The position numbers and the translations under genes are program-made. Under the pieces are notes generated by a model. That model was not told the DNA's origin, did not search any database, and saw only the letters and a list, made by a program, of their open reading frames with translations. From Atrina japonica (Eukaryota > Mollusca > Bivalvia > Pterioida > Pinnidae), in NCBI GenBank assembly GCA_030159075.1, contig BROG01000025.1, positions 1,229,501-1,293,500 of the forward strand: 64,000 nucleotides of DNA, given 5' to 3'. Shown here one piece after another: positions 23,158 through 36,604 of this stretch; position 1 is the first letter of the stretch; each line of letters opens with the position of its first letter.

Positions 23158-23859
23158 ATATGCAAATGACTTACTTCTTTCTGTTGTTAATGTAGACTAC
23201 AATGTTGATAGTTGTGTTCATTCAAAACGGGACTGAGTTACCAAGGGGGTATGGTGTATGCCATATTTAGTGTTCTCGCCACTGGAAAACGTTCCTTAAT
23301 AAGTCAGCCTTTGAATTTAAAAGTCAATTCTACATGAATAAAAGAAGAGTTGATAGTCCAATGAATTTCACACTTTCTGTCCAATTTGCACTGATCAAAA
23401 TTAATAAAGAATTGAATTAAGTGATCAAAGCATTATTACGGAACATTCGAACAACGAGTCCCGGTTCGGTTTTCACTTGGTGTGCCAAAGTTTAGTACAG
23501 TATGTAATATGATTATTCGGTATGGTCCGATTCACATAAGGTGGCGGGGCGGAGTAACCTTTTGATTATCATACGAATGATTCTACTCACTTTTTGGTTA
23601 TGGCAACCTGCACAGGAAAAACGTTTCAACACTCAATGGATACTTTCTTATATATGGTGACAGGTAGGAACGATTACTTTATAGTCAGTGTAATTTTGAT
23701 GTCATGCTTTATTACCTAAAATTTAAACTCGACCAGGTAAATAAAAAGGGTCCATAAGACTTATATGGTTGTATGGAATTTACTATTACAATGGCAAATG
23801 TTCATAACATCGCATTAACAAGTAAATTATCATGACTTCAAGTGTTACCACAGCTAACG

Positions 23860-24410
23860 TATGTTGTGAAAATGCCTGATATACTAGTAACAATACCAAA
23901 TTTATAGGTTTTCCAAAAAGGTCAAAACAAATGCAAATGACGATCGTTTCTGTCATTAACACTTTGTCAGGTGAGCTCAAAATTTTATATAAATGTGTAC
24001 TTCCGAAACAAAAAAACAAATGGTTTCATAGAAGACAAAATAATAAACCTATATCTATTGCCAAAACCGTCTAAAAGTACCCACTGTACAATGACGACTA
24101 TCTTAGCTTTTGAGAAGTTTAGAATTTAAATGCTGCAATCCGCTGGAAATATTACTTTAGTATTAAATAATACGTTAGTACCGAAATACCAGGTACTTGT
24201 TTAATGTATACACTAAGGCACTCAACAGGTCCACCAACAGTGGCAACGGCCAAGTGGTTATAGCTATTATTACCGATACCAAAGTAATAGTTTACAATAA
24301 GGCCAAAACAAATTATCAAGACGATCGTCTCAAGACACGTGTAATTCCAAAAGAAATAGTGGTATCATATAAGCCTAAATGATAATTAATTGTAAATAAT
24401 AATACCTGGT
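23860..24410. repeat. Dispersed repeat shared by lectin-gene flanks
   Basis: Contains GGTACCGAAATACCAGGTACT-type, CAGTGGCAACG and CCAAAGTAATAG motifs that recur at 34180-34560, 34770-34920, 40760-41290 and as a three-unit array at 45081-45583. The open frame at 24197-24382 is made of this repeat. Confidence 0.65.
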
Positions 24411-24579
24411 TATCAATAGGTTGTCCTAATAACTCCAGAAATGAAATTATTCTAAAGAAGAATTCTAGTATGTTTTACAGAGGAAACCCGTGGATATTCT
24501 TTGACATCCTTACAAAGGATACCTAGCGAAAAATGTAAAAAATATATATTCTTTACAAATGAGCCCGTAATACACTATT

Positions 24580-25440
24580 TTCGAGTTTTCCCATTACGTT
24601 CGGATATATCGAGTTCTTTTTTTAAGTCACGTGATATCAACTAACATGGGGGCAGTCAGTTCGGCGGTTTCTGTAAACTCGTGTGATATCGACTGCCTGT
24701 TCAATTATTGCCTTACTATCACTGACTTGTAGAAACATGGCGCGTGTATTGTACAAGTAGTAGCAATAAAGTGTGAACAAGCAAAAGTGATGTATATCGA
24801 TTTAATTACAGACTCTAATCATCTCTTTTAAATATCGAAATAAAAATCGAAGAGAAAATACAGACCCAAACCATTATTTTACCACAGAATCTCATTTTAA
24901 CAATACATAATCCCATTTATAAATTTATTGAAATTGCTAGCAGGCAATCCTGCAACTGAACTAAGTTACGGACTATGACATTCAAATATAACACAGATTA
25001 TGATGGCGATGGACAAAAGATGTTGTAAAAGAGCCGTAAGTCCTCACGAAAAAAAACAGAAGGGGCTTTCTTGTAAGATACAGATCAGAATCAAAAAACG
25101 CAAATAACACCTTTCAAAAATGTCTCATTGTTGACGATGAAAATCTTTACCGGAAAATGGTATAAAAGCAGACTTGTTGTCAGAAGAAATAGAATACTGA
25201 GTAGAATAACATGCCAAAATATGAAATTATGATTGTTTGAATATATGGTACATGTTTTCAAGATTTGAAATGGAAATGTCAAAAAGAGTACTTGCATTAC
25301 TTTATATAGATATGATGAAGAAATTTGTATAGAGCGATGGTGATATCAAATGAAGGTGATCCATTACAGAGATAGTACCGCAACCACTCCATACATGGTT
25401 AAACTGGAAATGATATATTACATGTAATACTCTGTTGGCT
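24580..25440. repeat. Segmental duplicate of 35093-36440
   Basis: GTTTCTGTAAACTCGTGTGA, TCGACTGCCTGTTCAATTATT and GAAATAGAATACTGAGTAGA occur in the same order downstream of copies 2 and 3, showing that flanking DNA was duplicated with the gene. Confidence 0.75.
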
Positions 25441-25489
25441 TTCATAACTATATCTCAAATTCGTTTGACTCAATAGATTTTCCAAAACT

Positions 25490-25575
25490 GACTGTTTGAT
25501 TTAACTCTGACTAGATGTGAGAGACGTCATTAGTTAAATCGAGATGCTCTAGCCATTCAACCATGGAGCCCCCCC
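25490..25575 (-). repeat. tRNA-like SINE head
   Basis: AGATGTGAGAGACGTCATTAG and GATGCTCTAGCCATTCAACC read as a minus-strand tRNA-like head. Its duplicate is at 36605-36692. Confidence 0.5.
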
Positions 25576-26059
25576 GTAATACAAATTCCATAGATCTATT
25601 GGTAAAGGTTATGTTAAAATATTTTATAATATATTCATGTAAATAGTAGTGGTCTTAAACAATTTGATACTACTAATTCGTGAAACAAATCTGTGAATGT
25701 AACTTGTCTAATGGCGCCTTTGAATTTCAGTTATTACATGCTTATATATCATCAACATAAATACGATTTTAAGTATATGATTTATAGATAAATAGTAATA
25801 ATTAGTTTGTTATTTATATGATTTAAATAAATCCCACGTTCCAGTGTAAGTTTAGTGTGTGTGCATATGAACAATTGATTTTCGTCGATTATTTCTCACA
25901 AAAGCTAAATATTATCTTCTAAATGTTAAAATACCTTGAAGTGATATAAATTGATATAATATTTTGTCTGCGGAACAATATAAAAAGTACATAGGCCCTA
26001 TACCAAAGTATTTACCGTCGGCATGATACGGATAATAGTACTTTAATATGGTAAATATT

Positions 26060-26345
26060 GGACCAACATATAACTAAAATAATCAAGAGGTGGCATCAGG
26101 TGCCATGGAGAAGTAACATCCTCCCTCTGTCGATAGGTCACATTCGCCGCGAGACAACATTCAAATACAAATCAACGCAGTGAGAAATAACCCCGCGTCA
26201 CTATGGGATAGACAATTAAATAACTACTAGTATTATCGTACAGGTAACTCAACATGTCAGTTAGTGAACATGGCAGTCGGCCTATCGCTAAATGCCCGAC
26301 ATGACACCTTTTGGCAAACTTTTCCATTATGAAGTAGCAATTATA
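26060..26345 (-). mobile_element. Decayed Penelope 3' end
   Basis: AAGAGGTGGCATCAGGTGCCA and GGTAACTCAACATGTCAGTTAGTG correspond to the reversed 3' end and thumb coding tail of the Penelope copies. A partial duplicate lies at 37115-37205. Confidence 0.5.
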
Positions 26346-26359
26346 TGGTTCGTCAAACA

Positions 26360-28580
26360 TTTGTGCTATTATGAGATCAGAATCGAATGGCGTCTAAAAG
26401 CAAATGGAGAGCCACGGGTCAGACTTTAACGATAGATAAATTGAAAAACAAATTCTGCGTAATGTTGACTTTAAATGAACTTTCCAATATCTTTGTGAAT
26501 ATCACGAAATAGATTATATTTTACTTGATTGTTATTAGTATTTACCATCAAAATATAATGGTTATAAAAATATCATATTGATATAAAGGAATCTATGTCA
26601 TCTTACCGTTCGGTGTTTTCGGTAGAATGTCATGACCTTTCAACTTGCAGGTTGCAACTGCACAAGGATATTAAGGAAAGAACACAACTGCTCATATATG
26701 TTATTTGTATTTGCTATCACGATTTTAAAAATTGTATAGTGTTATTTGGCTACTGCCAAAACTTTGGTATGAATGTTTTAGCAGTTATTTTATTTCAAGC
26801 TATGATATATATTCGATTGTTTTATTCAAGCTAGTTGTTGTAAAGAGGGTTCGCTGTACCATCTACCATCTACTGGCAATATTTTATTAAACATCTCTTC
26901 ATCATCTCATCTCCTTATTTGTCCAGAAAAACGTAGCGAATGAGGAATGAAAAGTAGGTTTTGTCCATTTTTTCTGAAAAACTAGGATTAACTCAATATT
27001 GTGATTTTTGCATAGCTAAGCCTATATATCAGTTTTTAAGATTTGATATCTACATGAGAATATTTTACATAAATTAAATTTCCCCACCGTCATCTCATAC
27101 CGCAAAAAAGGGCTGATCCTATCCATATACTTATTCTGCGAAACATTTCCTTCATTTGGTTTAGATACACAAAACCTATAATCTAGCTAAATGATCACAA
27201 ATGTGATTGCAATTTTACCAGAATTTTTGGATAAACTACAGTATATGTAAAAAATTTCGCTCCCGTTTAATTTTCGCTATTCCGCCGTTAGATGATTGGT
27301 CGAATTTACTTTTGAAGCGGAATTTTCATCAATGAAACTGTGGTGATCAATGGTGAATTTAAGACGGGGAATTATGTTTTTTGTCTTAAAATGGCGGATA
27401 CAACCAGGGGCGAAAATATCATGGTATACAGTATGTTATTATATGAATATGAAAGAAGTTTCAAGATATAGATTCCGGACCGGTTTTTATACACATGTGT
27501 TTCAGAGTTCAGAATCCTCTTTCAAAACTAGTTATTTTCCAGTTAACCCTAATTTTTCATTGGTTCATCTGATTATACCATAGTTTACTCTCGTTTTTCT
27601 CGTCCATTTCTAGAATTATATCGGCGATGTCGTCTATTTATATACATTCATTGGTCAGTATAGTGGAACGTGGTGTGCGCATCCAAAAGTAGAGAAATTT
27701 AGAACAGCCATCTTTTTATTCCTCTAGTAGGGCAATTAATGTACTCCATGGCCTAAAAAAAGAGACAAACCCTTTGAAGTATATTTATGTATTATTTACT
27801 TCTTCGTCGAAAACGTTAATTTTATGTGTCCCATTCATACGATACGCACAATGATTCAGTCTACTATTTATATAAAAAAAAAAAAAAAAAATACCGAACC
27901 GGTTTTGATGTTCGTGTGTTTCACAGTTCAGCATTTTCTTTCAAAACCTTTCTCCAGTTAACCTTAATTTAGTTAATAACTGGAGAAAAATTAACTGGGG
28001 TTCAATCGTAATTTGAATAAACTGATGAAAAATCAATATTTTCATAGTTTATTCTTGTTTATCTCGTCCATTTCCAGAAATACATCGGCGATGCCATTAA
28101 CTCATGAACGCGTTCATTCATTGGCCAGTACAGTTATACGTAGTGTGCACGTCCAAAAGTAGAGAAGTAAAAAACAGCCATTATTTTATTTCTCTAGCAG
28201 GGTCATTAATGTGCTCAATTGCTTTAAAAACTGATGAGACTTCTGACGTATATTCATGTGTTATTTATTTTTATGTGGAAAAAGTTTAACTCATTAACTT
28301 GATGTTGGTGTCCCGTTTATACAATACGCACTATGGTTCGATCTAGTATTTATACTTCGTTTATTATGAACCATGGACGGAGGTGAAATAATTAATGCAC
28401 ATGAAATTAAAATATTGATACAATCATAAGATAAAAAAAAAATTGGTTCATGGCAGAAACCATGTGTTAAACTATGATAAAGTCACAACTAAGAGAGTAT
28501 AAAACTGTTTTTCTCCTCAAGCAAGAAAATGATATTAGCGCGGGAATGTTATTACCTTGCGCCATGAAGTCTAGATAGTA
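26360..28580. repeat. Noncoding stretch with a twice-present block
   Basis: No gene is seen. The block AATTATATCGGCGATGTCG to TAATGTACTCCATGG (27612-27750) recurs at 28075-28225 and at 38750-38905 before copy 4. A 17-base A tract lies near 27875. Short motifs akin to AGTTAAACCTAG occur near 27540 and 27960. Confidence 0.55.
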
Positions 28581-28589
28581 CTTTTTATT

Positions 28590-28770
28590 GAATACTATGC
28601 ATTCTTGCCCAAGTGGTCAGGACATTGCCCTTTCAATCAGGATGCTTCTCATGTCTCACCTGTCAGTCAGACTTACTGGAATCTAAACTGTGAGAAAGTC
28701 TGCCACTTAATATTACGATAGACCCCGGTCTTATTCGGGTTGATCTACTCGTATAACACAGACTTTTTCC
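28590..28770 (+). repeat. SINE-like repeat
   Basis: GCCCAAGTGGTCAGGACATTG resembles a tRNA A-box head. GAGAAAGTCTGCCACTTAAT and ACCCCGGTCTTATTCGGGTT resemble the body of family V1. Confidence 0.45.
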
Positions 28771-28875
28771 TACGCCATAGAAATTTATTGAACGTTAGTA
28801 AAACTCAATACAAATGTGAGTGATTGTGTGTTTGTTTATGTTGTTATTTTTGTTGATTTGTTTGTGGTGTTTCAG

Positions 28876-28937
28876 GGGAATAGACACATTCATGAACAAT
28901 TAGATGAGCAAGAGAAGACTCTTATCATATTGTCAAG
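28876..28937 (+). CDS. Possible orphan 62-bp exon
   Basis: A T-rich tract and TTTCAG precede an open 62-bp stretch followed by GTACT. It would encode GNRHIHEQLDEQEKTLIILS with two bases left over, a composition unlike random AT-rich DNA. No partner exons are recognised nearby. Confidence 0.3.
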
Positions 28938-29135
28938 GTACTATTATTTATGATCATTTCATCTATAGATGTTTAATACATGTAACCAATTTTTTTTTGT
29001 TATTCTGTTTAATCTATTGGGTTGAAAAAAAAACTGTGTCATCACTTTATTATATTTCCTTTATAGAGTAGAGTGTTTATAATGAAATACACAAAACAAA
29101 TGCATGTATAAAGATTAAAGTAAATAAGAAGTATA

Positions 29136-29137
<2 letters not shown>

Positions 29138-29187
<50 letters not shown>
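29138..29187. repeat. (CT)n microsatellite
   Basis: Uninterrupted CT dinucleotide tract of about 48 bases. The minus-strand Arg-Glu frame over it is an artefact. Confidence 0.95.
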
Positions 29188-29192
<5 letters not shown>

Positions 29193-29639
29193 AAACAATT
29201 TCATCGATTTGCTTCCTACATGTACGAACTCTTTTACTAACGGTTGCTGCCTAGGACGTTTCTGCGTTCTTCTTCGATTTCCATCAGTGATTTCGTAAGA
29301 CACATGTATATAATTGTCCTATTTTAGTTTGTAATATTTTAAACGATCTACGGTGATGTATACTCGTCAACGTACACTTGATAGTCGCCAAAATACTAAT
29401 TATCCGACCTACTGTTATTGTGGAACATTTTGGTATTTCTTATATTTGCTTTGTATTTTTATTCAAGGTCGATTTGATCTTCAAAACACCGCCACGATAT
29501 ATCGCTCATGAAAGTGTTTTTAATCTTTACCAAATGAGTCAAATTATCCACTTGCAGGTCAGTGGTGAAAACTATCCATCGGCTTGACCGAGGGATATAT
29601 TCTTTTTTTTTTAATCTCTTGCTTTTACACTCAGTCATC

Positions 29640-30400
29640 CAATGTTTACTTTGGAATGCAAATTATGATGAATTCCTATTATAAAACCATATCATTGGTA
29701 ATCTTTTTTTTCATCTGTTATCATTCTATATATTAAGTCAGACCTTTCCCAACCTTTCCTAATAAAGGAATTACGTAGAAGCAAGAGATCCAACATCACC
29801 TATATCCCCAAGAGTTGGTAATTTAAATAAAATATTGAGTATACAATCTTTACTTTGGAATGCAAATTATGATAAATTTCTATTGTATTACAATACAATT
29901 ATTTTGTAATTATTTCGGTAAAGTTTTTATCTGTTATCATTCTAAATATATATAAAAGAACTTTCCCAATGTCTCCTGATATAGGTACTACGTAGAAACA
30001 AGAGATCCTACATTACCTATATCCCCAAAAGTTGGTAATTGTTATTTTTTTAAATGATCCTCATGCACATATTCTTTGTTGGGTCTCTCGCGTTTACACT
30101 CAGACATCCATATTTACTTTGAAATACAAATTACGATTCATACCAATTTATTATCATACTATTGTGCAGTTATTTTGGAAACCTGTTATCAATCTATATA
30201 TCATTTTCACACATTTTGATTTTCCAGGGGGTTACCAAAAAGAGGGACATGATAATTTTTTGTAAAACCCCTGGCAAATAAAAAAGTGGGAACCCCTCTT
30301 TACCTGATATAGGTACCACGCAAATGCAAGAGATCCAATATCATCTATATCCCAAAGAGTTGATAATCTTCTAAATCACCCTTGAAAAAGTATTCATTGT
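29640..30400. repeat. ~220-bp tandem repeat block, three units
   Basis: TACTTTGGAATGCAAATTATGA-type starts and AAGAGATCC-ACATCACCTATATCCC-type ends recur at about 29650, 29850 and 30110. The whole block is duplicated before copy 4 (38965-39655). Confidence 0.75.
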
Positions 30401-30737
30401 TGATACTGAAACTCAGTGGTGTGATAATCAATGATAACACAGATGTTACTTGGACGCCAAGCTGTCAAACCCAAGGATAAACGTACAAAACATTGGAGTT
30501 CATGAGATTCGAACCTTTAACAGAAGATTCTGAAATGTAACTGCCCACCATTACAACTCGATTTTTACTGTTTTACGTACAAACGGATTACAGTGCTACA
30601 TACTGAAGGAAGTTATTACAGAATGTTCTCTACATTTCCGCATATTCACTATTACCGCTACATCCTGACAAAGTGGAAAAAGGCAGGTCTATACATACTT
30701 GTCGATAATTTGTTCAATTCAGCAAATAAATGAAACA

Positions 30738-30744
30738 TATAAAA
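30738..30744 (+). promoter_or_regulatory. TATA box, lectin copy 3
   Basis: TATAAAA 69 bp before the ATG, within the conserved upstream block. Confidence 0.65.
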
Positions 30745-30806
30745 TATACTAAAAGCAGATGACAAATTGTATGATTCCGAAACTTTGAGCAACAGAAGCC
30801 AACAGG

Positions 30807-31418
30807 ATGATGATTGTACATCTTTCTCTCGCTGTAGTCCTCATATCAGTAATACAAGGTATGAATATTTTTCTTTTTAACAAGCAAAACCGATAAATTA
30901 GTTGTTTTTCTTATTTGTTTTCATGCCTATATTACAATCGTCTTCAAATAACAGTATATTTCATTTTTATGTGACAAGTTGTTTTCTAAAGTCTTCAGTT
31001 TCTCTTTAACTATCAGTAATTATAGACAGCGAAACTATTTGTTGAGCACAAAATGCGGTCTTTAGGTGACATATCCAATTTTTTCACATTCTAAAATAAA
31101 AAATCTCTCCATACTATCTATAACCATAATAATATTGAAATATGAAAAAATAACTTTCGTATACAATAAATCCGCTTTAGCGACCGCCTGTGTATAACGA
31201 TCAACTGGTCATAAAGGCTGTCCACATTAGTACCATTTGTGTACAAATCAACCTCTATATCAAGTCCACCTCCCTATAAAGACTGGTTTTCTTGTGTCCC
31301 TTAGGGGATCTTAATATACAATTACCACCGCATGTCATAACGTATATTATTTTTCTGGAAAATTGAATTGGTGATAATAAATATCTAGTGTACTGATATT
31401 ATCAAGCATATCAAAAAT

Positions 31419-31510
<92 letters not shown>

Positions 31511-33677
31511 CTTATTAATATTTGTATTTACAGCTGATTATAAACCTCAAATTACTCATTATAAACTAGATGTTTATATTCCTATAAAACATGTACAGGC
31601 ACCAGTCATCACTAACTTTTAAACATTTTTAAAAACCGACATTTCAAGAAGATAACTCGAATTTCATTAGAAAAACAAATTTCCATTTTTTTTTTTTACA
31701 TGTGGCAGCAATAGGATTCCGTGAAATGGCGATGTAGTAAAAGTGGATTTTGATAACCCCATAAAAATATCAACATGATGTACTTATCGAAAGTATTTCA
31801 CATTTGATAAAAAAAAATTATATTAAAACTTTTTTGCAGCTGCATATTATGATGCGCCAGCTGACGACTACAAAATTGATGACTACAAAACTCCGGTTTA
31901 TAAGAAGCCTGAAGTCTACAAACCTCCAGTGTATAAGAAACCTGTAGTCTACAAACCACCGGTCTATAAGAAACCTGTAGTCTACAAACCACCGGTCTAT
32001 AAGAAACCTGTAGTCTACAAACCACCGGTCTATAAGAAACCTGTAGTCTACAAACCACCGGTCTATAAGAAACCTGTCGTGTACAAACCTCCAGTCTATA
32101 AGAAGAAACCTATCTACAAACCTCCAGTATATCCACCAACGAAGCCCGGATACAAGCCAGGGGGTAAGTAAATGATTATAATTTTATGGAGGTAATCTTG
32201 ACTGATTTCAAGGGTTCAGTTGTAAATCATCTATTGTATATTTCAATATGTTACTTCAAAACAAGTAAGATAATTAACATAATTATGAATCAATCGAATC
32301 AATATTTTCGTTACTTATTTACAAGAATAAATGATAAAAGAATAAAAATGATTATGTTAATTATATGGTTCCCAAATATTCTTTGGCGTTGAAATAATGT
32401 TCGAATGTAGTGCTGACAACAAGATTGACGCTTAAATTTCCTTCGTTATTTTGGTATCACCGGATAATTTGTTAATGTCTTTCTGGTGTCACGTGCATCT
32501 CACATACCGCATATTTTAAATTATTAAAACTGCGCATTTACTTGAAACATTACCAAAGTTATTTCTAATATTAAGGTGATGGTACTGTAAAAGTTGGAGG
32601 TCATGGTTATTTCCCTACCAGTTATGATGAAGGATATGGATATTACAAAAAAGGATATTACAAGAAAGTGATTGATGCAGATCCGTTGTCAGCTACAGGT
32701 GGATGTCCTCATGGATGGATGCCATATGGTGGGATGTGCTACCTCTTTAGTAGAGATAAACTTGGCTGGTTTGAAGCTTCGGTATGTTCTAAATCACCAG
32801 CATAAATGAAATTTTTTCGAAATTTGAAAAGCAATCATGATAATGGCAATTGTTAGAAAGAAAATTTGTTCTCGCGCATAAATAGGTATATCAAGTATAA
32901 CGCTTTATACAATGGATTACTTTGTTACAGATGAAGTGTATGTATATGGGCGGTTATTTGGCTGTGGCAAACTCGGCACATGAGAACAGCTACCTCAAGT
33001 TAATGGCAGGAAAATACATCTGTAAGATCTATGTATATTTATACACTCAAATTTTGACTACTTCATAAAATTTTAATAATTACAATGGCGGGTGTTCCAG
33101 ATAAATTCATCAAGCTAAGATTTTCAACATTATTGGAATAGATTTAATCTACACGTCGTATGAAACAAAATACTACATTTAAGATAGTGTACTGATTTTT
33201 ATTACAGTAAAACCGGGAGTGTGGTTCGGTTTAAATGACGTCTTGTTTCCAAAGTCACATATGTGGCTCTGGGGATCTAATAAGAAACAATGCAAATGGT
33301 TTGACTGGGGTCTCAAGGAACCAAAGTATGATGGACCAGGGTACAAACGTTGTGTTGCTCTTTGGTGTGATTACAAATGGCAATGGAAAGTAGAAAACTG
33401 CTACAGCAAAAAATACTACATTTGTGAATTCAACCCAGTAAGTACAGCACTTTATACTCAATAAACGGAGAACCCATATCCCCGTAAATAACCAAGTCCA
33501 TTTTTATTTTCTCTGAACAAAGTGAAGAGTCATAAAAATCAAACTGGCGCTTAAAAAAACGTATGCATTTTATATTATATATTTAATACTTGGTAAGTCG
33601 ATGTTACATGACTGTACATTCATTATAATCTTTATTTTTTCTTCTTTCAGAAACAAGTCTGCAAATGTGGGTATTAA
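30807..33677 (+). CDS. Copy 3: YKPP-repeat C-type lectin protein
   Basis: Six exons: 30807-30858, 31840-32163, 32576-32781, 32931-33021, 33208-33437, 33651-33677; 309 residues. It is exactly one 11-residue unit shorter than copy 2. The signal peptide is [17 protein letters not shown]. The repeat exon opens AYYDAPADDYK, then YKTPVYKKPEV, five [11 protein letters not shown] units, one [11 protein letters not shown] and the [11 protein letters not shown] close. Four adjacent units are almost identical at DNA level (TACAAACCACCGGTCTATAA). The lectin exons nearly match copy 2, including intron sequence, with [14 protein letters not shown] and [13 protein letters not shown], and the altered EPK and WKV calcium-site positions. 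Likely a secreted byssal or foot matrix adhesive with Dopa-capable tyrosines. Intron 1 contains a TA microsatellite. Confidence 0.9.
31422..31505. repeat. (TA)n microsatellite
   Basis: Pure alternating TA tract in intron 1 of copy 3. Confidence 0.95.
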
Positions 33678-33739
33678 TATGGTATGGCTGTCTTTCCTTG
33701 TCTCTTAACAAGTGTGCGTGTCACGTGATTCGTATTTAG

Positions 33740-33749
33740 AATAAATAAA
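33740..33749 (+). terminator. Polyadenylation signal, copy 3
   Basis: Two overlapping AATAAA hexamers about 65 bp after the stop. Confidence 0.65.
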
Positions 33750-34179
33750 ATATGCAAATGACTTACTTCTTTCTATTGTTAATGTAGAGAGGTACAATGT
33801 TGATAGTTGTGTTCATTCAAAAAGTTACCAAGGGAGTATGGTGTATGCCATATTTAGTGTTCTCGCCACTGTAAAACGTTCCTCAATAATTCAGCCTTTG
33901 AATTTAAAAGTCAGTTCTACGTGGACAATAAAGAAGTCCATGGCTCAGTCAATTTCATCCCTTCTGACCAATTTGTACTGATCAAAATTCGTAAAGAATG
34001 TTATTTAATGATTAAAGATTTTTACGGAATATTCGAACAATGGGTTCCGGTCCGGTTTTCACTATGTGTGCCAAATTTTAGTCTGGTATGTAGTGTGATT
34101 TTTCAAAATCAAGGAAAGATTTTGATGAAATCCTTGTACATATGTAAATAGGCATGATTTCTAGTGTTCAAATGAATGG

Positions 34180-34560
34180 TATTCTATTAACAATACCAAA
34201 TTTATAGGTTTACAAAAGACGTCAAAACAAATGCACAAGTCAATAAGACTTCTTCAGTTGAGTTCGAATTTAATATAAATGTGTACTTCCAAAAGAAATA
34301 AACGGTTTCATACAAAACCAAATAATAAACCTAAATGTATTGCCAAATCCATCAAAGTGCACCAACTGTAAAATGATAACTTATCTTAGCTTTTGAGTAG
34401 TTTAGAATTTAAATACTGCAATCCCAGGGAAATATTATTTTATTATAAAATAATTGACTGGTGCCGAAATACCAGGTACTTGTTTAATGTTTAAACCTTT
34501 GGGATCTCAAATGGTCAACCAGCAGTCACAATGGCCAAGTAATTATAGATATTAAAGTTA
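34180..34560. repeat. Dispersed repeat shared by lectin-gene flanks
   Basis: Counterpart of 23860-24410 downstream of copy 3 (GGTGCCGAAATACCAGGTAC). Confidence 0.6.
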
Positions 34561-34564
34561 TTAT

Positions 34565-34755
34565 TTTTACCTCTGGTTCGAATCCCGCTAGGGTCATTTC
34601 GAATTAAGTGGGAAAGTTTGCCGGTTTTCTTGCGGAAGGTCGGTGGTCTTTACCCGGGTAACCGGGGTTTCTCTTCCACCAATAAAAACTGGATGCCATT
34701 ATATGACTGAAAGATTGTTGAGTATGGCGTAAAACAAAAAAAAATCAAATCAAAT
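34565..34755 (+). repeat. SINE-like repeat (family V1), 3' part
   Basis: CTGGTTCGAATCCCGCTAGG is a B-box-like start. GGGTAACCGGGGTTTCTCTT and TATGGCGTAAAACAAAAAAA form the body and A-rich tail. It interrupts the flank repeat, so it inserted after the duplication. Confidence 0.65.
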
Positions 34756-35092
34756 CATTATTTTTTACAATAAGGCCAAAACAATTAATCAAGATGATCA
34801 TCTCATGACTTCATCAGTTGAGCTCGAATTTCACATAAATTTGAAATTCCAAATGACAAAGTGGTATCTTTCAAGATTAATTAATATTTAATTGCAATGA
34901 ATGTTGCCTGGTTATCAATAGGTTGTCCTAATAACTCCAGAAATGAAATTAATCTAAAAAAGAATTCTAGTATGTTTTACAAAGAAAACCCGTAGATATT
35001 CTTTAATATCGTTACAAAGGATACATAGCGAACAATGTAAAAAATATATATCCTTTACAAAAGAGCTCCAAACATATTGTTATACGCCATTT

Positions 35093-35960
35093 TCGAGTTT
35101 TCCCATTAAGTTCGGATATATAGAGTTCTTTTTTTAAGTCACGTGCTATCAACTAACATAGGGGAAGTAAGTTTGGCGGTTTCTGTAAACTCGTGTGAAA
35201 TCGACTGCCTGTTCAATTATTGCCTCGTTATCACTGACTTGAAGAAACATGGGGTGTGTAAATCAGATATAAAGAAGAAAAATAATAATCTTCCTTTCTC
35301 GGAATTTACATTTTACATGTTGCAGCACTAAAGTGTGAACGAGCAAAAGTGATGTACATCAATTTAATTATAGACTTTAACCACCCCTTTTAAATATCTA
35401 AATAAAGTTGACGTCCATAAAGAGAAAATACAGACCAAAACCACTATTCTACAACAGAATCTCATTTTAATAATACATAATCCTATTTATAAACTTATTG
35501 AAATTGCTAGCAGCAACTGCTAATTAGGGACTGCAACAGATTATGAACGATAGGTTGTAAATTAGCAGGCAACTACTGATATTGACAAATATATAACACA
35601 GATTATGATGGCGATGGACAAAAGAAAAGCTGAAAGACGTTGTAAAAAAGCAGGCTAAGATCTTGAACCAGCTAAAACCTTTAAGTTAAGGGTGAAAAGT
35701 TTTTCTTACCAGAAAATGGTATAAAAGCAAACTTGTTGTCAAAAGAAATAGAATACTGAGTAGAATAAAAAAACAGCAGATTATGGTACATTTGTTCATG
35801 ATTTGGACACCAAAGTATAAAAAGATGTCCAGGATATAGTTGTATAAAGAGCTGAAAAATGGGTGACGATACTTTGTGAAAAAAGAAAAGGTTTTCGTCA
35901 TAACTATATAAAAAAAGATACAAATCAGATGTCCGACAAAAAACGCAAATAAAACACTTC
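35093..35960. repeat. Segmental duplicate of 24580-25440
   Basis: Same order of unique landmarks as downstream of copy 2. The 62-residue frame at 35143-35331 is not conserved as a frame in the 24.6-kb duplicate. Confidence 0.7.
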
Positions 35961-35964
35961 AAAA

Positions 35965-36112
35965 ATGTGCCTAGCATCCCCTATGTTGATGTCCATGAAA
36001 CACGTGAGGATTTTTCTCACACAATTGGTACAGAAAAACCGTATAAAAGCACAACTTGTTGTCGCAAAAGAATACCGATAAAATTTGCGGAACGTAGAAT
36101 AAAAAATTTTGA
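35965..36112 (-). mobile_element. Decayed Penelope 3' end
   Basis: GAAACACGTGAGGA, ACAATTGGTACAGA and AAATTTGCGGAACGT keep the order of the reversed Penelope 3' end seen at 20850-21005. A scrap of RT (VKHHSDSTHKYTEV) lies at 36390-36440 on the same strand. Confidence 0.6.
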
Positions 36113-36604
36113 GCATTTGTATATATCTTCATATGTACATTATTTTCATGATTTGACTCCATAAGGTGGAGGGATATACTACTTAAAAAATTTCATGGGG
36201 ACATCCAAAGCTTATAAACCTTTAAGATGTCCAGGTACTTATGTTTACTTTAAAAGGCATATCTCATTGACATACTATATATAAATATAAAGAAACTTGT
36301 ATAGAAAGATGGTGACTTCAAATAAGGAACAGGTCGGCGATATTGGTTCCCTTTGCAGACATGAAAGACCAGAACATTACATCTATTAGAAACCACTTCA
36401 GTATACTTATGTGTAGAATCAGAGTGGTGTTTGACAAACAAGGTTAAACATGCTGAAATGAAATAGTATAGTTGAGAAATCATAAGTTTTGATACTCTGA
36501 AAAATTTGGCTTCAAATTTTCTCATTTTTAAGTATATCTCACCGCTTCTGGAATTCGTTTAACTCAAACAGATATCTCAAATTCTTTCAACAGACTTTCA
36601 AAAC

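Noticed and set aside
29115..29303. Arg-Glu repeat protein on the minus strand
   Set aside because: It derives from a (CT)n microsatellite.
35143..35331. 62-residue frame starting MLSTNIGEVSLAVSVNSCEI
   Set aside because: The duplicate near 24640 has a different start and earlier stop and the changes are not codon-biased, so it is not a conserved gene.
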